Assembly: GCA_027488375.1 (NCBI GenBank)
Contig: JAIYBW010000002.1
Span: forward strand, 310,001-374,000
Reading direction: 5' to 3'
Source of the DNA: Pseudomonadota bacterium
GTDB lineage: Bacteria; Bdellovibrionota; Bacteriovoracia; Bacteriovoracales; Bacteriovoracaceae
DNA: 64,000 nucleotides
Each line of letters starts with the position of its first letter. Within the stretch, counting starts at the first letter, position 1. Of this stretch, positions 46,395 to 55,540 are shown in pieces. The translations under genes and the position numbers were made by a program. The notes under the pieces were generated by a model. The model saw only the letters and a list, made by a program, of their open reading frames with translations, made no database searches and was not told where the DNA came from.

Positions 46395-47545
46395 AAGACT
46401 TATTCTATACATCTCTTAAAGCCTTTAGCGAATTTAATGAAATAACTTCTGACAATCATTTTGTCCCTCTTCCATCAACATGGCATATCGTCATGACAGA
46501 TGTTAAAGGTTCCACTCAAGCAATAAGTGAAGGGCGTTATAAAGACGTAAATACTCTAGGTGCAGCCTCTATCGTTGTGGCCATCAAGGTTCTAAGGATG
46601 AGAGATTTTCCTTATGTTTTTGGCGGGGATGGCGCCACCATCCTTATCCCAGATGAATCATTAATTGAAGTGATGAATCAGCTCATGGCCTTAAAGCAAC
46701 TCGCTAGAGACAATTTCCAAATGGATCTTAGAGTTGGAAGTGTAAAGATGATCGAGCTCATTAATCTAGGTAAGTCGATTGAAGTGGCAAAGTTTGAAAT
46801 GACACAAGATTGTCATATGGCCATACTTCGAGGCGAGGGAGTGACTTATGCTGAAAAGCTCATTAAAAACTTTCCCGATCGATATGGAATGAAACTCAAG
46901 GGACAAAAAGAGGCAGATCTCTCTGGACTCACCTGCCGTTGGAAACCCATACCAAGCCGCCACGGAAAAATTCTCACCATCCTTATAAAAGCTAAATCCG
47001 ACAATCAAATATATAAAAAAATTTTAAATCAATTTAAAAATATTTTTCCTGAGGGTCTCGAAGAACTTAATCCAGCTCGAACACCTGGTGGAAAATATAG
47101 ATCCATTTTAGAATCTATTAAAAATGAAATAAAGTATCAACGAACACCTTGGAGTTGGTCTTTTTTCAAAAGACTTTTTGAGTTAATCCCGGCGTATTTT
47201 ATTTTCAATTTGCGACTACCTATTCCAGCGACCAGAAACTATGTTAAGGCCACAAGTGCCCATTCAGATTTTAGAAAATTTGATGACATGCTCAGGATGG
47301 TGATTGACTGCTCAGAAGAGCAATTTAACCAGGTCAAAGTTTTTCTTGAAGGTTTACATAAAGATCAGGAAATCTTTTTTGGACTGCATGAGTCCACTCA
47401 TTCCCTAATGACTTGTTTTGTTGAAGGCTTAAATCAGGGAGAGCACATTCATTTTCTGGATGCCCAGGGTGGTGGCTACACCAGTGCTGCGATACAACTC
47501 AAGGACCAAATCCAGCGCGCTATTTCTCCCAACTCAAGGGAGTAG
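46391..47545 (+). CDS. DUF3095 family protein, class III cyclase-like
   Basis: 384 residues from a TTG at 46391, which overlaps the trmL stop as TTGA and has GAGG 8 bases upstream; an in-frame ATG at 46373 is the alternative. It belongs to the DUF3095 family. The N-terminal half carries a class III nucleotide cyclase-like pair: Asp37 in IVMTDVKGST and Asp80 in VFGGDGATI, at positions expected of the two metal ligands. The C-terminal part contains PARTPGGKYRSI and FFGLHES. Function in the family is not established; cyclic nucleotide synthesis is inference. Its 3' end overlaps mtgA by 26 bases. Confidence 0.85.
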   Translation: MKDLFYTSLKAFSEFNEITSDNHFVPLPSTWHIVMTDVKGSTQAISEGRYKDVNTLGAASIVVAIKVLRMRDFPYVFGGDGATILIPDESLIEVMNQLMALKQLARDNFQMDLRVGSVKMIELINLGKSIEVAKFEMTQDCHMAILRGEGVTYAEKLIKNFPDRYGMKLKGQKEADLSGLTCRWKPIPSRHGKILTILIKAKSDNQIYKKILNQFKNIFPEGLEELNPARTPGGKYRSILESIKNEIKYQRTPWSWSFFKRLFELIPAYFIFNLRLPIPATRNYVKATSAHSDFRKFDDMLRMVIDCSEEQFNQVKVFLEGLHKDQEIFFGLHESTHSLMTCFVEGLNQGEHIHFLDAQGGGYTSAAIQLKDQIQRAISPNSRE

Positions 47546-48275
47546 CGAGCTCGTCATCATATTGATCCGCAGTGATCACTTTACCCATACGCATTTTTTT
47601 TAAAATTGCTTTTATTCTGCTATTGGCAAATTTAGTGAGGCGTTTTTTAGAAAACGAAACATAATATCTTTTAGGACTTGGCAAAAGCATGGCCAAAAAA
47701 GCTGACTCTTTTGGGCCAAGCTCTGAAGGTGATTTTTTAAAATAGTGCTGGCTGGCCGCTTTAATCCCATAGACACCTGGACCATATTCAATTGAATTGA
47801 GATAAATCTCTAGTATTTTATTTTTACTCAAAAGCCTATCCACCTTATGAGCAAGAATAATTTCATGGAATTTTCTCCATATAGTTCGAGAACTACTCAG
47901 GAAAACATTCTTCACCATTTGTTGGGTGATGGTGCTTGCGCCACGAAATTTTCCTTCATCAACCATTTCTGACAATGCGACCTTCATCTGCTCGACATCA
48001 ACGCCCTCATGGTCAAAAAAAGCCCAATCCTCGGAAAGGACGATGGCCCCCCTTGCATAGGAAGAAATGCTTTTAAGCTCAACCCAATATTTAGGTTTGT
48101 TTTTTTTGATTTCAACGACAACCTGGTCCGGTTTTTTGAATGTGACGTGGGGATACTCAATTTGGAGAACAGAGACATCTTTCGAAAAATACATAAAAAG
48201 GGGAATCAAAAGGAGACACGCCCCCCCAAAAATAAATAATATTTTTATTTTTTTTAATTTTCTCAAATCTTTCAT
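47520..48275 (-). CDS. mtgA: Monofunctional peptidoglycan glycosyltransferase MtgA
   Basis: 251 residues from the ATG at 48275 (AGGT upstream). An upstream in-frame start at 48383 would read through the divergent rlmC start and is rejected. There is one N-terminal membrane helix (about 12-29). The GT51 motifs are LSEDWAFFDHEG with the catalytic Glu, RGASTITQQMVKN, the RKFHEIILAHKVDR segment, and EIYLNSIEYGPGVYG. It polymerises lipid II at the outer face of the inner membrane. Only 27 bases separate its start from rlmC. Confidence 0.95.
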   Translation of the reverse strand: MKDLRKLKKIKILFIFGGACLLLIPLFMYFSKDVSVLQIEYPHVTFKKPDQVVVEIKKNKPKYWVELKSISSYARGAIVLSEDWAFFDHEGVDVEQMKVALSEMVDEGKFRGASTITQQMVKNVFLSSSRTIWRKFHEIILAHKVDRLLSKNKILEIYLNSIEYGPGVYGIKAASQHYFKKSPSELGPKESAFLAMLLPSPKRYYVSFSKKRLTKFANSRIKAILKKMRMGKVITADQYDDELATPLSWEK

Positions 48276-48302
48276 AAGATACCTGTTAACATTATAACAC
48301 AC

Positions 48303-49490
48303 ATGAAAAAAACTTTTTGCTCCTATTTTAATCAAGATATTTGCCGATCTTGCGAAAAGATCGAGATCCCCTACCAAGCTCAACTACTTGAGAAATCAGA
48401 TTATTTAATTCGTCTTTTTGGAGACGAGCTGAGAAGCAAACTCTTAGAGATTGTCCCCTCTCAGGAAGTCGAATTTAGAAATAAAGCCAAATTCTCTGTT
48501 ACAGGAACAATTGAAGAACCAATCATCGGTTTAACTGGGGAGGATGATCTGGATAGGGGAAGAGAAATCTTAAACTGCCCTATTCATCACCCTCTTATAA
48601 ACCAAGTGATTAAAGGGGTGAAAGATCTTATTCTTAGGGCCCAGCTTCCCCCTTATCAGATCAAATCCAAAGCGGGAGAACTCAAAGGCCTCATCCTTTA
48701 TTACTCTGCAGAATCTGATGAAATGTATTTCCGCCTAATCTTAAGATCCAAAGAAGCTATTGATCGAATAAGAAAGCATCATTCATCCTGGATGAAAAAT
48801 TTTCCTTTTATTCAATGTTTAAGTGCCAACATTCAACCCATTCCCCATGCAGTACTGGAAGGGGAAGAAGAGATTTTTTTCACGGATAGAAATTTTATTA
48901 ATCACGAACTTCAGCAAATTAAAATGACTCTTCATCCTCAGGGCTTTGTTCAAACAAATCAAAATGTTGCAACAAATCTTTATCAAACTGCAGCTGACTG
49001 GACGAGGGATTTAAATATAAATAAATTCTTAGAGCTTTTTAGCGGACAAGGTGCCTTTAGTTTTTTTATCCAGTCGCAAGTTCAACAAGCTAAGGGGATA
49101 GAAATTAATGCGGATGCGGTTGAGAGGGCCAACGAAACAGCGAGATCACTTGGTCTTGGTCATTTAAATTTTATGGCCAGTGATGCAACGACTTTAAAAA
49201 AAGATTTAATAGAATTTAATCCAGATCTTGTTTTGGTTAATCCTCCTCGGAGAGGACTCACGGAGGCCATTCATTTAATTATCGATTTAAAACCCAGGTA
49301 TCTTATCTACTCGAGTTGTGAAGCCAAAACTTTAAAAAGCGATTTAGAAAAGCTCAATAACCTATATCATTTAGAAAAAATTCAAATATTCGATATGTTT
49401 CCTCATACCGTACATTTTGAAACTCTTGCTCTATTAAAAATCAACGAGGACGATAAAACATCGTCATACGATTCAAAGCATCCAAAATAA
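48303..49490 (+). CDS. rlmC: 23S rRNA m5U747-type methyltransferase RlmC (RumB)
   Basis: 395 residues. No TRAM domain. Fe-S ligands are Cys6, Cys14, Cys17 and Cys92. Motifs FRNKAKFSVTG, LVLVNPPRRGL, IYSSCEAKTL (catalytic Cys) and DMFPHTVHFE match RlmC/RumB closely. The E. coli enzyme makes m5U747 in 23S rRNA. The 3' end overlaps the convergent YejM-like gene by 50 bases, and the last dozen residues (Lys/Asp/Ser-rich) look like a non-conserved extension created by that overlap. Confidence 0.93.
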   Translation: MKKTFCSYFNQDICRSCEKIEIPYQAQLLEKSDYLIRLFGDELRSKLLEIVPSQEVEFRNKAKFSVTGTIEEPIIGLTGEDDLDRGREILNCPIHHPLINQVIKGVKDLILRAQLPPYQIKSKAGELKGLILYYSAESDEMYFRLILRSKEAIDRIRKHHSSWMKNFPFIQCLSANIQPIPHAVLEGEEEIFFTDRNFINHELQQIKMTLHPQGFVQTNQNVATNLYQTAADWTRDLNINKFLELFSGQGAFSFFIQSQVQQAKGIEINADAVERANETARSLGLGHLNFMASDATTLKKDLIEFNPDLVLVNPPRRGLTEAIHLIIDLKPRYLIYSSCEAKTLKSDLEKLNNLYHLEKIQIFDMFPHTVHFETLALLKINEDDKTSSYDSKHPK

Positions 49491-51033
49491 GTTTCATTTC
49501 ATCAACTTTTGCCCCGTTGGCCTGTAATTTAGCTGATTCATCAATAATTGCCATATTATTCTTTTTTGGATCAATAATCATGAGATGATCATAGTTACCA
49601 GTGACAAATTTCATCGATTCATCTTGGTTGAAAAGGGAATGACCAAGTCCAACATCAGACATTCTATTTTTACACTTCCAATCTTCTAGAAGAATAGTTC
49701 CCAAAATATCATAGTGGGATGTGGCCTTAGTGAATTCACCATTTTTCTTTCCTGGCCAAATCAAATAAAAGGGAGTTTTTAATTCATTTGAGTGAGATCC
49801 TGTAACAATAATTATTGATTTTTGGATTTGACCCATTTTAATCAATGTATTCATGACTTCTTTAATCGCCAAATCTCTCTGAGTAAAATCATCTTCCCCA
49901 ATATAAATCTGCATAAAGTATGGGGTTTGAATATTTCCCTCAAGTCTCTTATTAAGATCAACAGAAATCTGATCCAATCCTGCTTCAGTTATTTCAGGTA
50001 TAAATTTTTGTATGGGACTTTCTTTTGTTGATCTATAGAAAGATAACTCTCCATTTTGTTTTTTTACTTGATCTAGAAAAACAGGAAAAGATTTTTGTCT
50101 TTTCACTGAGACTGAATAGATCGGAGGTAATGAATAAAGTAGTGAGAAATACCCTTCTTCAGCTGTTAACCCTCCAGAAAAATGACTTATAAAATTTAAT
50201 CCATGATTCTTATAATGAGTCAAAAATGGCGTTTGATTTTGATTCCAATCAGCTGGCCAATTCTCTAAAACAATCATCACGACATTTTTTGGATTTTTGT
50301 TCTGACACTTAAGACCATTGGCAGGATAGAAGAGATTACCATAATGCTGGTCGAGAGGAAGGTCAGTTTCTTTGACAAGACCATATTTTTTTAAAAATAA
50401 TTTACCGTCGATAGCAAAGTTTAGAGGAAATAAATTAGCAATTCTTGTAATCGGTCCACCGCCTTCAGCGTATGAAAACATATGAACAGTAGAGCTTAGG
50501 AGAAAACAAAAAGCGATGATCGCAAGATACCAATTTTTTACAGGATTACTAAATCGGCCACACATTTTTCTCCAAAGGGCTTCACCACGAATCCAGAAAA
50601 GGATGAAAAAGATGAGGACGACAAATCCTAAGAGCCCAAGTTTGAATGGAGTAAGTCCAAAAACATCTAAAGTTTGATTTTGTTTTAAGATTTCCCATAA
50701 AAATGAGTTTAAATGGAAGTGATATCTTGAAAATAGGTAGCTATCAAAAAATATCCCCACATTAAGTCCTAAAATGAGCAAAATGGACCAAATTCTTGAA
50801 ATATAATAAGTGGGAAAAATTAAAATGATCGGACAGAAAATTAAGAAATAGACTGCCGACAAGATCATTCCATAATGGCCAACAAAAGTGCATAAAAAGT
50901 ACATCCAACCACCAAAACTTTGAGGCAAGATCATACTTTGCAAATAATTTAAAGCGACAACACTTGTTAGGGCCCAACCAAGTCCAAAGAACATTTTACG
51001 GCCCCAAGAAAGGGCAAAAGATTTTTTATTCAT
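49441..51033 (-). CDS. YejM/PbgA (LapC)-like sulfatase-fold inner-membrane protein
   Basis: 530 residues. Five or so N-terminal membrane helices (about 10-190) are followed by a periplasmic alkaline phosphatase/sulfatase-fold domain starting near NVVMIVLENWPADW. The expected metal/nucleophile positions are altered (E-N-W-P-A-D-W, and later S-G-G-L-T-A-E-E), as in YejM, which senses lipid A and controls LpxC. The topology and FSGGLTAEEGYFSLLY segment support that family. It may regulate lipid A here. It overlaps rlmC convergently by 50 bases. Confidence 0.82.
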   Translation of the reverse strand: MNKKSFALSWGRKMFFGLGWALTSVVALNYLQSMILPQSFGGWMYFLCTFVGHYGMILSAVYFLIFCPIILIFPTYYISRIWSILLILGLNVGIFFDSYLFSRYHFHLNSFLWEILKQNQTLDVFGLTPFKLGLLGFVVLIFFILFWIRGEALWRKMCGRFSNPVKNWYLAIIAFCFLLSSTVHMFSYAEGGGPITRIANLFPLNFAIDGKLFLKKYGLVKETDLPLDQHYGNLFYPANGLKCQNKNPKNVVMIVLENWPADWNQNQTPFLTHYKNHGLNFISHFSGGLTAEEGYFSLLYSLPPIYSVSVKRQKSFPVFLDQVKKQNGELSFYRSTKESPIQKFIPEITEAGLDQISVDLNKRLEGNIQTPYFMQIYIGEDDFTQRDLAIKEVMNTLIKMGQIQKSIIIVTGSHSNELKTPFYLIWPGKKNGEFTKATSHYDILGTILLEDWKCKNRMSDVGLGHSLFNQDESMKFVTGNYDHLMIIDPKKNNMAIIDESAKLQANGAKVDEMKLILDALNRMTMFYRPR

Positions 51034-51065
51034 GAGTTTATTTTAAACTGGAGGAGCTAGAGCTG

Positions 51066-51093
51066 AAAAGGGATAAGAATAAATCTTATCCCC
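51066..51093 (-). terminator. Intrinsic terminator of the 51105 gene
   Basis: A 9-base inverted repeat GGGATAAGA / TCTTATCCC with a 5-base loop (51070-51092), followed on the minus strand by a short T-run. Confidence 0.7.
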
Positions 51094-51104
51094 TAGATAA
51101 AAAA

Positions 51105-52046
51105 TTAAAAGAGGTAATCAACACCTAGGCCATAATTAAAGGATTTGCGTTTCTCAATATTTGAATCACCAGAATTTGTCTGAAATTCATAATCACTCCG
51201 ACGGTCTTGATTCATCATGAATTTTACAATCAAAGCCTCTGTCACAAGGTATTTGGCATCAAAAGACGCTCGAAAATCAAGATGAGAGGTGGCGGTAGCC
51301 TTAACATTGGCCCCATTTTCTCCCTTTGTTTCTCCAACATAAGTCCCTGTTAGACCTAATCCCAGCATAAACTCATTTACTGGACGGTACTGATAATAAC
51401 CACCGGCCTTAAAATCCAGAGAGGATTCTATGGTTGCATCCCCATTATTACCTTTGTCTTCATATTCTGATTCTTGATGATAAATAACTCCTGCCAAGAG
51501 AGAGAATTCATTGGCTTCGTTCCATTTTTTACCAATTCGCCCATTTAATTCAACTTTATGACGTGGCTCACCTCTTGTCGAAAGAGCTGGATCTAAAAGA
51601 TCTCCATCCTCTTGGGTGGTTAAACTTCCGGCTTTGCGATCCATGAGTTTTAATCCAACCACAGCTCCAAAATCCACATTGTAACCAAATGAAGATTGAT
51701 TTAATAATCGATAGTTTGCACCGAACTCTGGGTTTTGCAGACCTGTTGTATCAAAACTTCCTGAACCAGTTTTCAATTCAGTATCAACCTCATATTGATA
51801 CTGAAGTTTTACAAATCCCGTAAGGTTATCTAAGACTCCATAGGCGACTTTAGCATCAGCAAAGTAACCGTTCACTCGAACATCTCCAGTATTTTCACGT
51901 TTTAGACTTTCATTTCCAATCGAAAGATCGGCCCCAGCATTAATTTGTCCAGACTTCAAAAAATAGTTTAAATCACCGAATTTTAAATCTTGAGCTTGGG
52001 CCGTTGAAACAAATCCGAGAACCATAACCCCTATTAACAGTTTCAT
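51105..52046 (-). CDS. Putative outer-membrane beta-barrel protein
   Basis: 313 residues with a signal peptide (MKLLIGVMVLGFVSTAQA, then QDLKF). It has alternating strand patterns throughout, many Gly/Asn/Tyr residues, and a terminal aromatic residue (VDYLF) typical of a porin-like barrel. No specific family is recognised. It is a lone unit with its own terminator. Confidence 0.8.
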   Translation of the reverse strand: MKLLIGVMVLGFVSTAQAQDLKFGDLNYFLKSGQINAGADLSIGNESLKRENTGDVRVNGYFADAKVAYGVLDNLTGFVKLQYQYEVDTELKTGSGSFDTTGLQNPEFGANYRLLNQSSFGYNVDFGAVVGLKLMDRKAGSLTTQEDGDLLDPALSTRGEPRHKVELNGRIGKKWNEANEFSLLAGVIYHQESEYEDKGNNGDATIESSLDFKAGGYYQYRPVNEFMLGLGLTGTYVGETKGENGANVKATATSHLDFRASFDAKYLVTEALIVKFMMNQDRRSDYEFQTNSGDSNIEKRKSFNYGLGVDYLF

Positions 52047-52144
52047 AAATAGACTCCTTATTACTAATAAGAAATTGTACTTAGACTCTAAGAAGTTTCC
52101 TAGGCTAATTTCTTAAATTAAACTTTTTCAACTAACGCAAAACA

Positions 52145-52166
52145 AAAAAGCCACTCGAAGGTGGCC
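52145..52166 (-). terminator. Intrinsic terminator of the 52172 gene
   Basis: On the minus strand GCCAC, a CTTCGA loop, GTGGC and then TTTTTTG. It lies 6 bases past the stop. Confidence 0.85.
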
Positions 52167-52171
52167 TAAAT

Positions 52172-52774
52172 TTAAAAAAGAATATCAAATTTCAGGAAAT
52201 TAAATCTGAGATCACGTGAGCTTGTGTAGAGATCATCTCGAATCCCGCCGCCATATCTTTTCCAATGGAATGAGACAGTTGGAGCATAAGAAATATTGGC
52301 CGAAGAATATGAACCAAGATCCCAACGTTTTCCACCTTCAAAATTGAGAGAAAAATTAAAACCAGATTCATCATTACCTGAAGACTCTTCAATTGTTTGT
52401 CTTTCAATCCCAATTCCAGCGCCAACCATGAATGAATTTTTCATATTATCAGGATTAAAGTTATAAAGGACTCCCCCTACAACCCCAAAAGTTGAATTCA
52501 ATGTATCATTACTTCTTTGATCCACACTCTCACGATTCCAGTATGCTTGTGCTTTCCACATAACTCCAACGTATTCTGGCCAATTTTGAGCATAATTCAG
52601 ATTAAATTTGAATGTTGTCGAATCCTTATCATCAGTGGAGCCTTTTCCCTCGTCATGCTTGAACGAAAGACCACCAGAGTAAGAATAATCAAACGCATCG
52701 ATTGAAACGACTCGAGTCTGGGCCAGTGAACTAAAACTAAAAACCAAACAGATCACGACTAAACAGAGTTTCAT
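52172..52774 (-). CDS. Putative secreted beta-barrel-like protein
   Basis: 200 residues from the ATG at 52774, chosen because AAGGAG lies upstream and it gives a clean signal peptide (MKLCLVVICLVFSFSSLA). It has beta-rich, Tyr/Trp/Ser-rich strands and a C-terminal aromatic end (K-F-D-I-L-F). It could be an outer-membrane barrel like its neighbour. It begins 35 bases after the 52810 gene and may share its transcript. Confidence 0.8.
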   Translation of the reverse strand: MKLCLVVICLVFSFSSLAQTRVVSIDAFDYSYSGGLSFKHDEGKGSTDDKDSTTFKFNLNYAQNWPEYVGVMWKAQAYWNRESVDQRSNDTLNSTFGVVGGVLYNFNPDNMKNSFMVGAGIGIERQTIEESSGNDESGFNFSLNFEGGKRWDLGSYSSANISYAPTVSFHWKRYGGGIRDDLYTSSRDLRFNFLKFDILF

Positions 52775-52809
52775 GAAATCTCCTTGTAAATATTTTCTAA
52801 ATTGATTCA

Positions 52810-53913
52810 TTAACTTAAAAGAATTCTTGCTAAAAATTTCTCTTGGACGAATTGAGGTCTCATCAGGGAAGACTGTCCCAAGAATTTTAGTGTAGGATAG
52901 TCAAAGCTGATCTGCTCATTAAGATTATCCTTAACACCAGAAACAAACATTTCTTCGTCAAAGCGAATATATTCAGTTTTAATATTTTGTTCAAAATCTG
53001 GAAAGACTCTATCTAATACTCGCTTCATAAGCTTTATTTTAGTGGCAAGATCCTCTGACTGAGGCTCTTCTTCATGAACGTAAAAAAGTCCATGACATAA
53101 GTGACCTTCAGCTGCATTTTCAAACTCAACAATAAAATGCCCCCATTCATGAGTCATGCTCTGAGGGATAAAAAATGTCCTTGAATCAGAAGTTAGTTCT
53201 TTTTTCATGATCCAAGTCATCGACATCGCACCAGTAGACTCAGCGGAAGAACAAAAATCGATAAGATCAGGGGTTAAACTTTCTTTATTTTTTAATAAAT
53301 TTAGAAATTTTTTAGGAGTTAAAGATGAATAGAGTGATTCACAACTTACTTTTTTAAAATCTTTAAAAGTTAAAAGCCATTCATTTTTCTCAACAAGATC
53401 TTGGCTATTTGTTTTCTCAATACCTTCTAAAATACGGATATCAATATGCTGAGAAATGATCTCATCAAGATTTTGCCAATCTTCAGACTCAAATAGAGAT
53501 GAAATTTCGAAGCGGAAGCCCTTATTAAGAAAAAAATCTTCGCCTGTTACGAGCTCCATCGGCTTAGCACGGCCACCGAAATCATGAAATTTTCCGTCTT
53601 TATAAAACTGTGGTGGATTAGTCTGAGGCCAAATCTTTGCGTTAAATCTTTTTTTGTAAATTTCAGTGACTGCATCAGCTGAACGCAATTGATTTACACC
53701 GTATTGAAAAGTCTCTACTAATAATTTTTTGTTAATTAATCGTGGTGAAATGAGTTTTATTGATTCATGAGATTGATTTTTCCGAAGTTCAATTAATTTT
53801 AGAACAGAGGCGAGATCACTTCCTAAAATCACATGGCCAATAAAGCTCACTTGATTATTCTCAGAGAAACCTTTTTTCTGATCTTTAAAATGCTTCAATA
53901 GTCCAAAACTCAT
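52810..53913 (-). CDS. Hypothetical protein
   Basis: 367 residues with no signal or membrane helix. An N-terminal stretch V-S-F-I-G-H-V-I-L-G-S-D could be a Rossmann-like beta-alpha start, and MTHEWGHFIVEFE near the middle of the C-terminal half has a His-Glu-Trp-x-His pattern of possible metal binding. Neither is strong. No ribosome site is apparent, and the start lies only 17 bases past the mltD terminator, so its promoter is unclear. No family recognised. Confidence 0.75.
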   Translation of the reverse strand: MSFGLLKHFKDQKKGFSENNQVSFIGHVILGSDLASVLKLIELRKNQSHESIKLISPRLINKKLLVETFQYGVNQLRSADAVTEIYKKRFNAKIWPQTNPPQFYKDGKFHDFGGRAKPMELVTGEDFFLNKGFRFEISSLFESEDWQNLDEIISQHIDIRILEGIEKTNSQDLVEKNEWLLTFKDFKKVSCESLYSSLTPKKFLNLLKNKESLTPDLIDFCSSAESTGAMSMTWIMKKELTSDSRTFFIPQSMTHEWGHFIVEFENAAEGHLCHGLFYVHEEEPQSEDLATKIKLMKRVLDRVFPDFEQNIKTEYIRFDEEMFVSGVKDNLNEQISFDYPTLKFLGQSSLMRPQFVQEKFLARILLS

Positions 53914-53930
53914 AGGAGAAGCATAAAATA

Positions 53931-53958
53931 AAAAACCTACTCTTGCGAGTAGGTTTTT
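53931..53958 (-). terminator. Intrinsic terminator of the MltD-like gene
   Basis: Perfect 12-base stem AAAAACCTACTC / GAGTAGGTTTTT with a TTGC loop. It lies 34 bases past the stop. Confidence 0.92.
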
Positions 53959-53992
53959 GAGATATTTTATTAAGAATTTTATTTAGTAGTTT

Positions 53993-55501
53993 TTATCTAA
54001 TCGCAAGTTTATCACCCGGCAGAATCTGGCGACGCTTAACAATGTGAGCATTTGTCCTAATAATAGTGCTCATAGGGACTCCAGTCTTTTGGGCCACTCT
54101 CCAGAGAGTATCTCCTCTCTTTACAGTGTAATAGATAGAAGGATTTTTGACCTTCTTTCCTTTCTTCATATAGGCACTTACCATTCGTCCATAAGTACGT
54201 TTACTGCCACGTGCATATCTCTTCTTAGTACTTTTCTCATAGATATCAGCATACATGCTGGCATTTAAAGAATGGTCTTCGCGAAATGGTAGAAGGACTA
54301 CAGTTCTAGGATCTAGATTTGTTTCGGAAAGATCAGGATTTAAATCCGCTAGAACATTCACAGGAACTTTAAACTTTTTAGAAATCTGATTTAAAGAAGA
54401 TGTTCCAGGAGTCACATAAGTTTTAAAGTTATCGGCAACAACAGCTTCTTTATCTTTATGGTCTTCCCAAGCTTCTTTAGCACCAACTGGAACTCTCAAG
54501 GGATAGGCTTCCATGTAAGGTGGAGTTTGCCAACGTACGATCTCAGGGTTGTAACGTTTAAGTTCTTCAAAATCGAGTTCTAGAACTTCCGAAACTTCAT
54601 AAAGGTCTGCATTCCCTTTAATCATGACTTCTTCATAGTCCAAAGCTTTTTCAAATTGAATATCTCTAAAACCAAACACGTCTAAATTCTTACCAATAAT
54701 AGCGAGGGCCATTATTTTTGGAACATAGTTCTTTGTTTCAGGTCTCAAGTATCTTCCTTGAGTTAGGCGCCAAAAATCTTTTGAATTGTACATACGAATA
54801 GCACGTGCAATTTTTCCTTCCCCTGCATTGTATCCAGCAGCAGCGAGTTCCCATGAACCAAATAAGTTATGAAGAGTTTTTAGATAGTTTGCCGCTGCAA
54901 TAGAAGCTTTTAGAGGATCTCTTCTTTCATCCACATACCAATCAATGTTTAGGCCAAACTTTCTACCGGTATAAGGCATGAATTGCCAAGGACCAACAGC
55001 TTTGGCCCAAGAGCGAGCATGATTTTGAAAACCTGACTCTGCCATCGCAAGATAAATAAGATCTCGAGGGAGTCCATTATCGGCCATGATTTTTGATAGA
55101 ACTGGAGCATATCGACCAGCACGCTGAGTATAGTTGATAAAGTGCTTGCGACCTTTACCTGTAAAAAACTTTACCCAACCAGCGACTTGCTTATTCCAAG
55201 TAACAGGAATATCAAATTTTGTATTTTTTAAGCCTAATTCATTGATAGCGTCTGCTTCTAATTCATAGACATCTGTCTTTCCAGCAAATGTTTTAGGATG
55301 TGAGCTACCATGAATACACCCTTTACAATTTGGGAGATCTTTTTCAATTAAGTGCTCTTGCACGCGATAATATTCAGCTTGTTCAGCAATACTCGGATTA
55401 TAGCTTTGTTTAGGAGAACGTTTTTTTGCACCACTTGTAGAACAAGAACTTAAAAAAAGTGCCAGGATAAGAGGCGTCACTGCCAGTTTTGTCATCATCA
55501 T
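53993..55501 (-). CDS. MltD-like membrane-bound lytic transglycosylase with LysM
   Basis: 502 residues from the ATG at 55501 (AAGGA upstream); the in-frame start at 55576 adds 25 residues with no signal character. The signal ends in lipobox L-S-S-C. The GH23 (SLT) domain has catalytic Glu in AMAESGFQNHARSWAKAVG followed by PWQFMP and AAGYNAGEGK. The C-terminal LysM (YYTVKRGDTLWRVAQKTG) is clear, and a second degenerate LysM-like repeat precedes it. It cleaves peptidoglycan to anhydromuropeptides at the cell envelope. Confidence 0.95.
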   Translation of the reverse strand: MMMTKLAVTPLILALFLSSCSTSGAKKRSPKQSYNPSIAEQAEYYRVQEHLIEKDLPNCKGCIHGSSHPKTFAGKTDVYELEADAINELGLKNTKFDIPVTWNKQVAGWVKFFTGKGRKHFINYTQRAGRYAPVLSKIMADNGLPRDLIYLAMAESGFQNHARSWAKAVGPWQFMPYTGRKFGLNIDWYVDERRDPLKASIAAANYLKTLHNLFGSWELAAAGYNAGEGKIARAIRMYNSKDFWRLTQGRYLRPETKNYVPKIMALAIIGKNLDVFGFRDIQFEKALDYEEVMIKGNADLYEVSEVLELDFEELKRYNPEIVRWQTPPYMEAYPLRVPVGAKEAWEDHKDKEAVVADNFKTYVTPGTSSLNQISKKFKVPVNVLADLNPDLSETNLDPRTVVLLPFREDHSLNASMYADIYEKSTKKRYARGSKRTYGRMVSAYMKKGKKVKNPSIYYTVKRGDTLWRVAQKTGVPMSTIIRTNAHIVKRRQILPGDKLAIR

Positions 55502-55517
55502 AACGTCCTTAAGCAAT

Positions 55518-55540
55518 TGGAAGTAAGAAGGATACTTCCA
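55518..55540 (-). promoter_or_regulatory. Leader inverted repeat of the MltD-like gene
   Basis: TGGAAGTA / TACTTCCA, a perfect 8-base inverted repeat with a 7-base spacer, just upstream of the ribosome site of the lytic transglycosylase gene. It may be an operator or a leader hairpin that modulates translation. Confidence 0.4.

Noticed and set aside
48276..48383. Longer start for mtgA
   Set aside because: It would overlap the divergent rlmC start and adds a non-family N-terminus; the ATG at 48275 has a ribosome site and correct topology.
53914..53930. Separate promoter for the 52810 gene between the terminator and its start
   Set aside because: Only 17 bases are available; no -35/-10 pair fits, so none is claimed.
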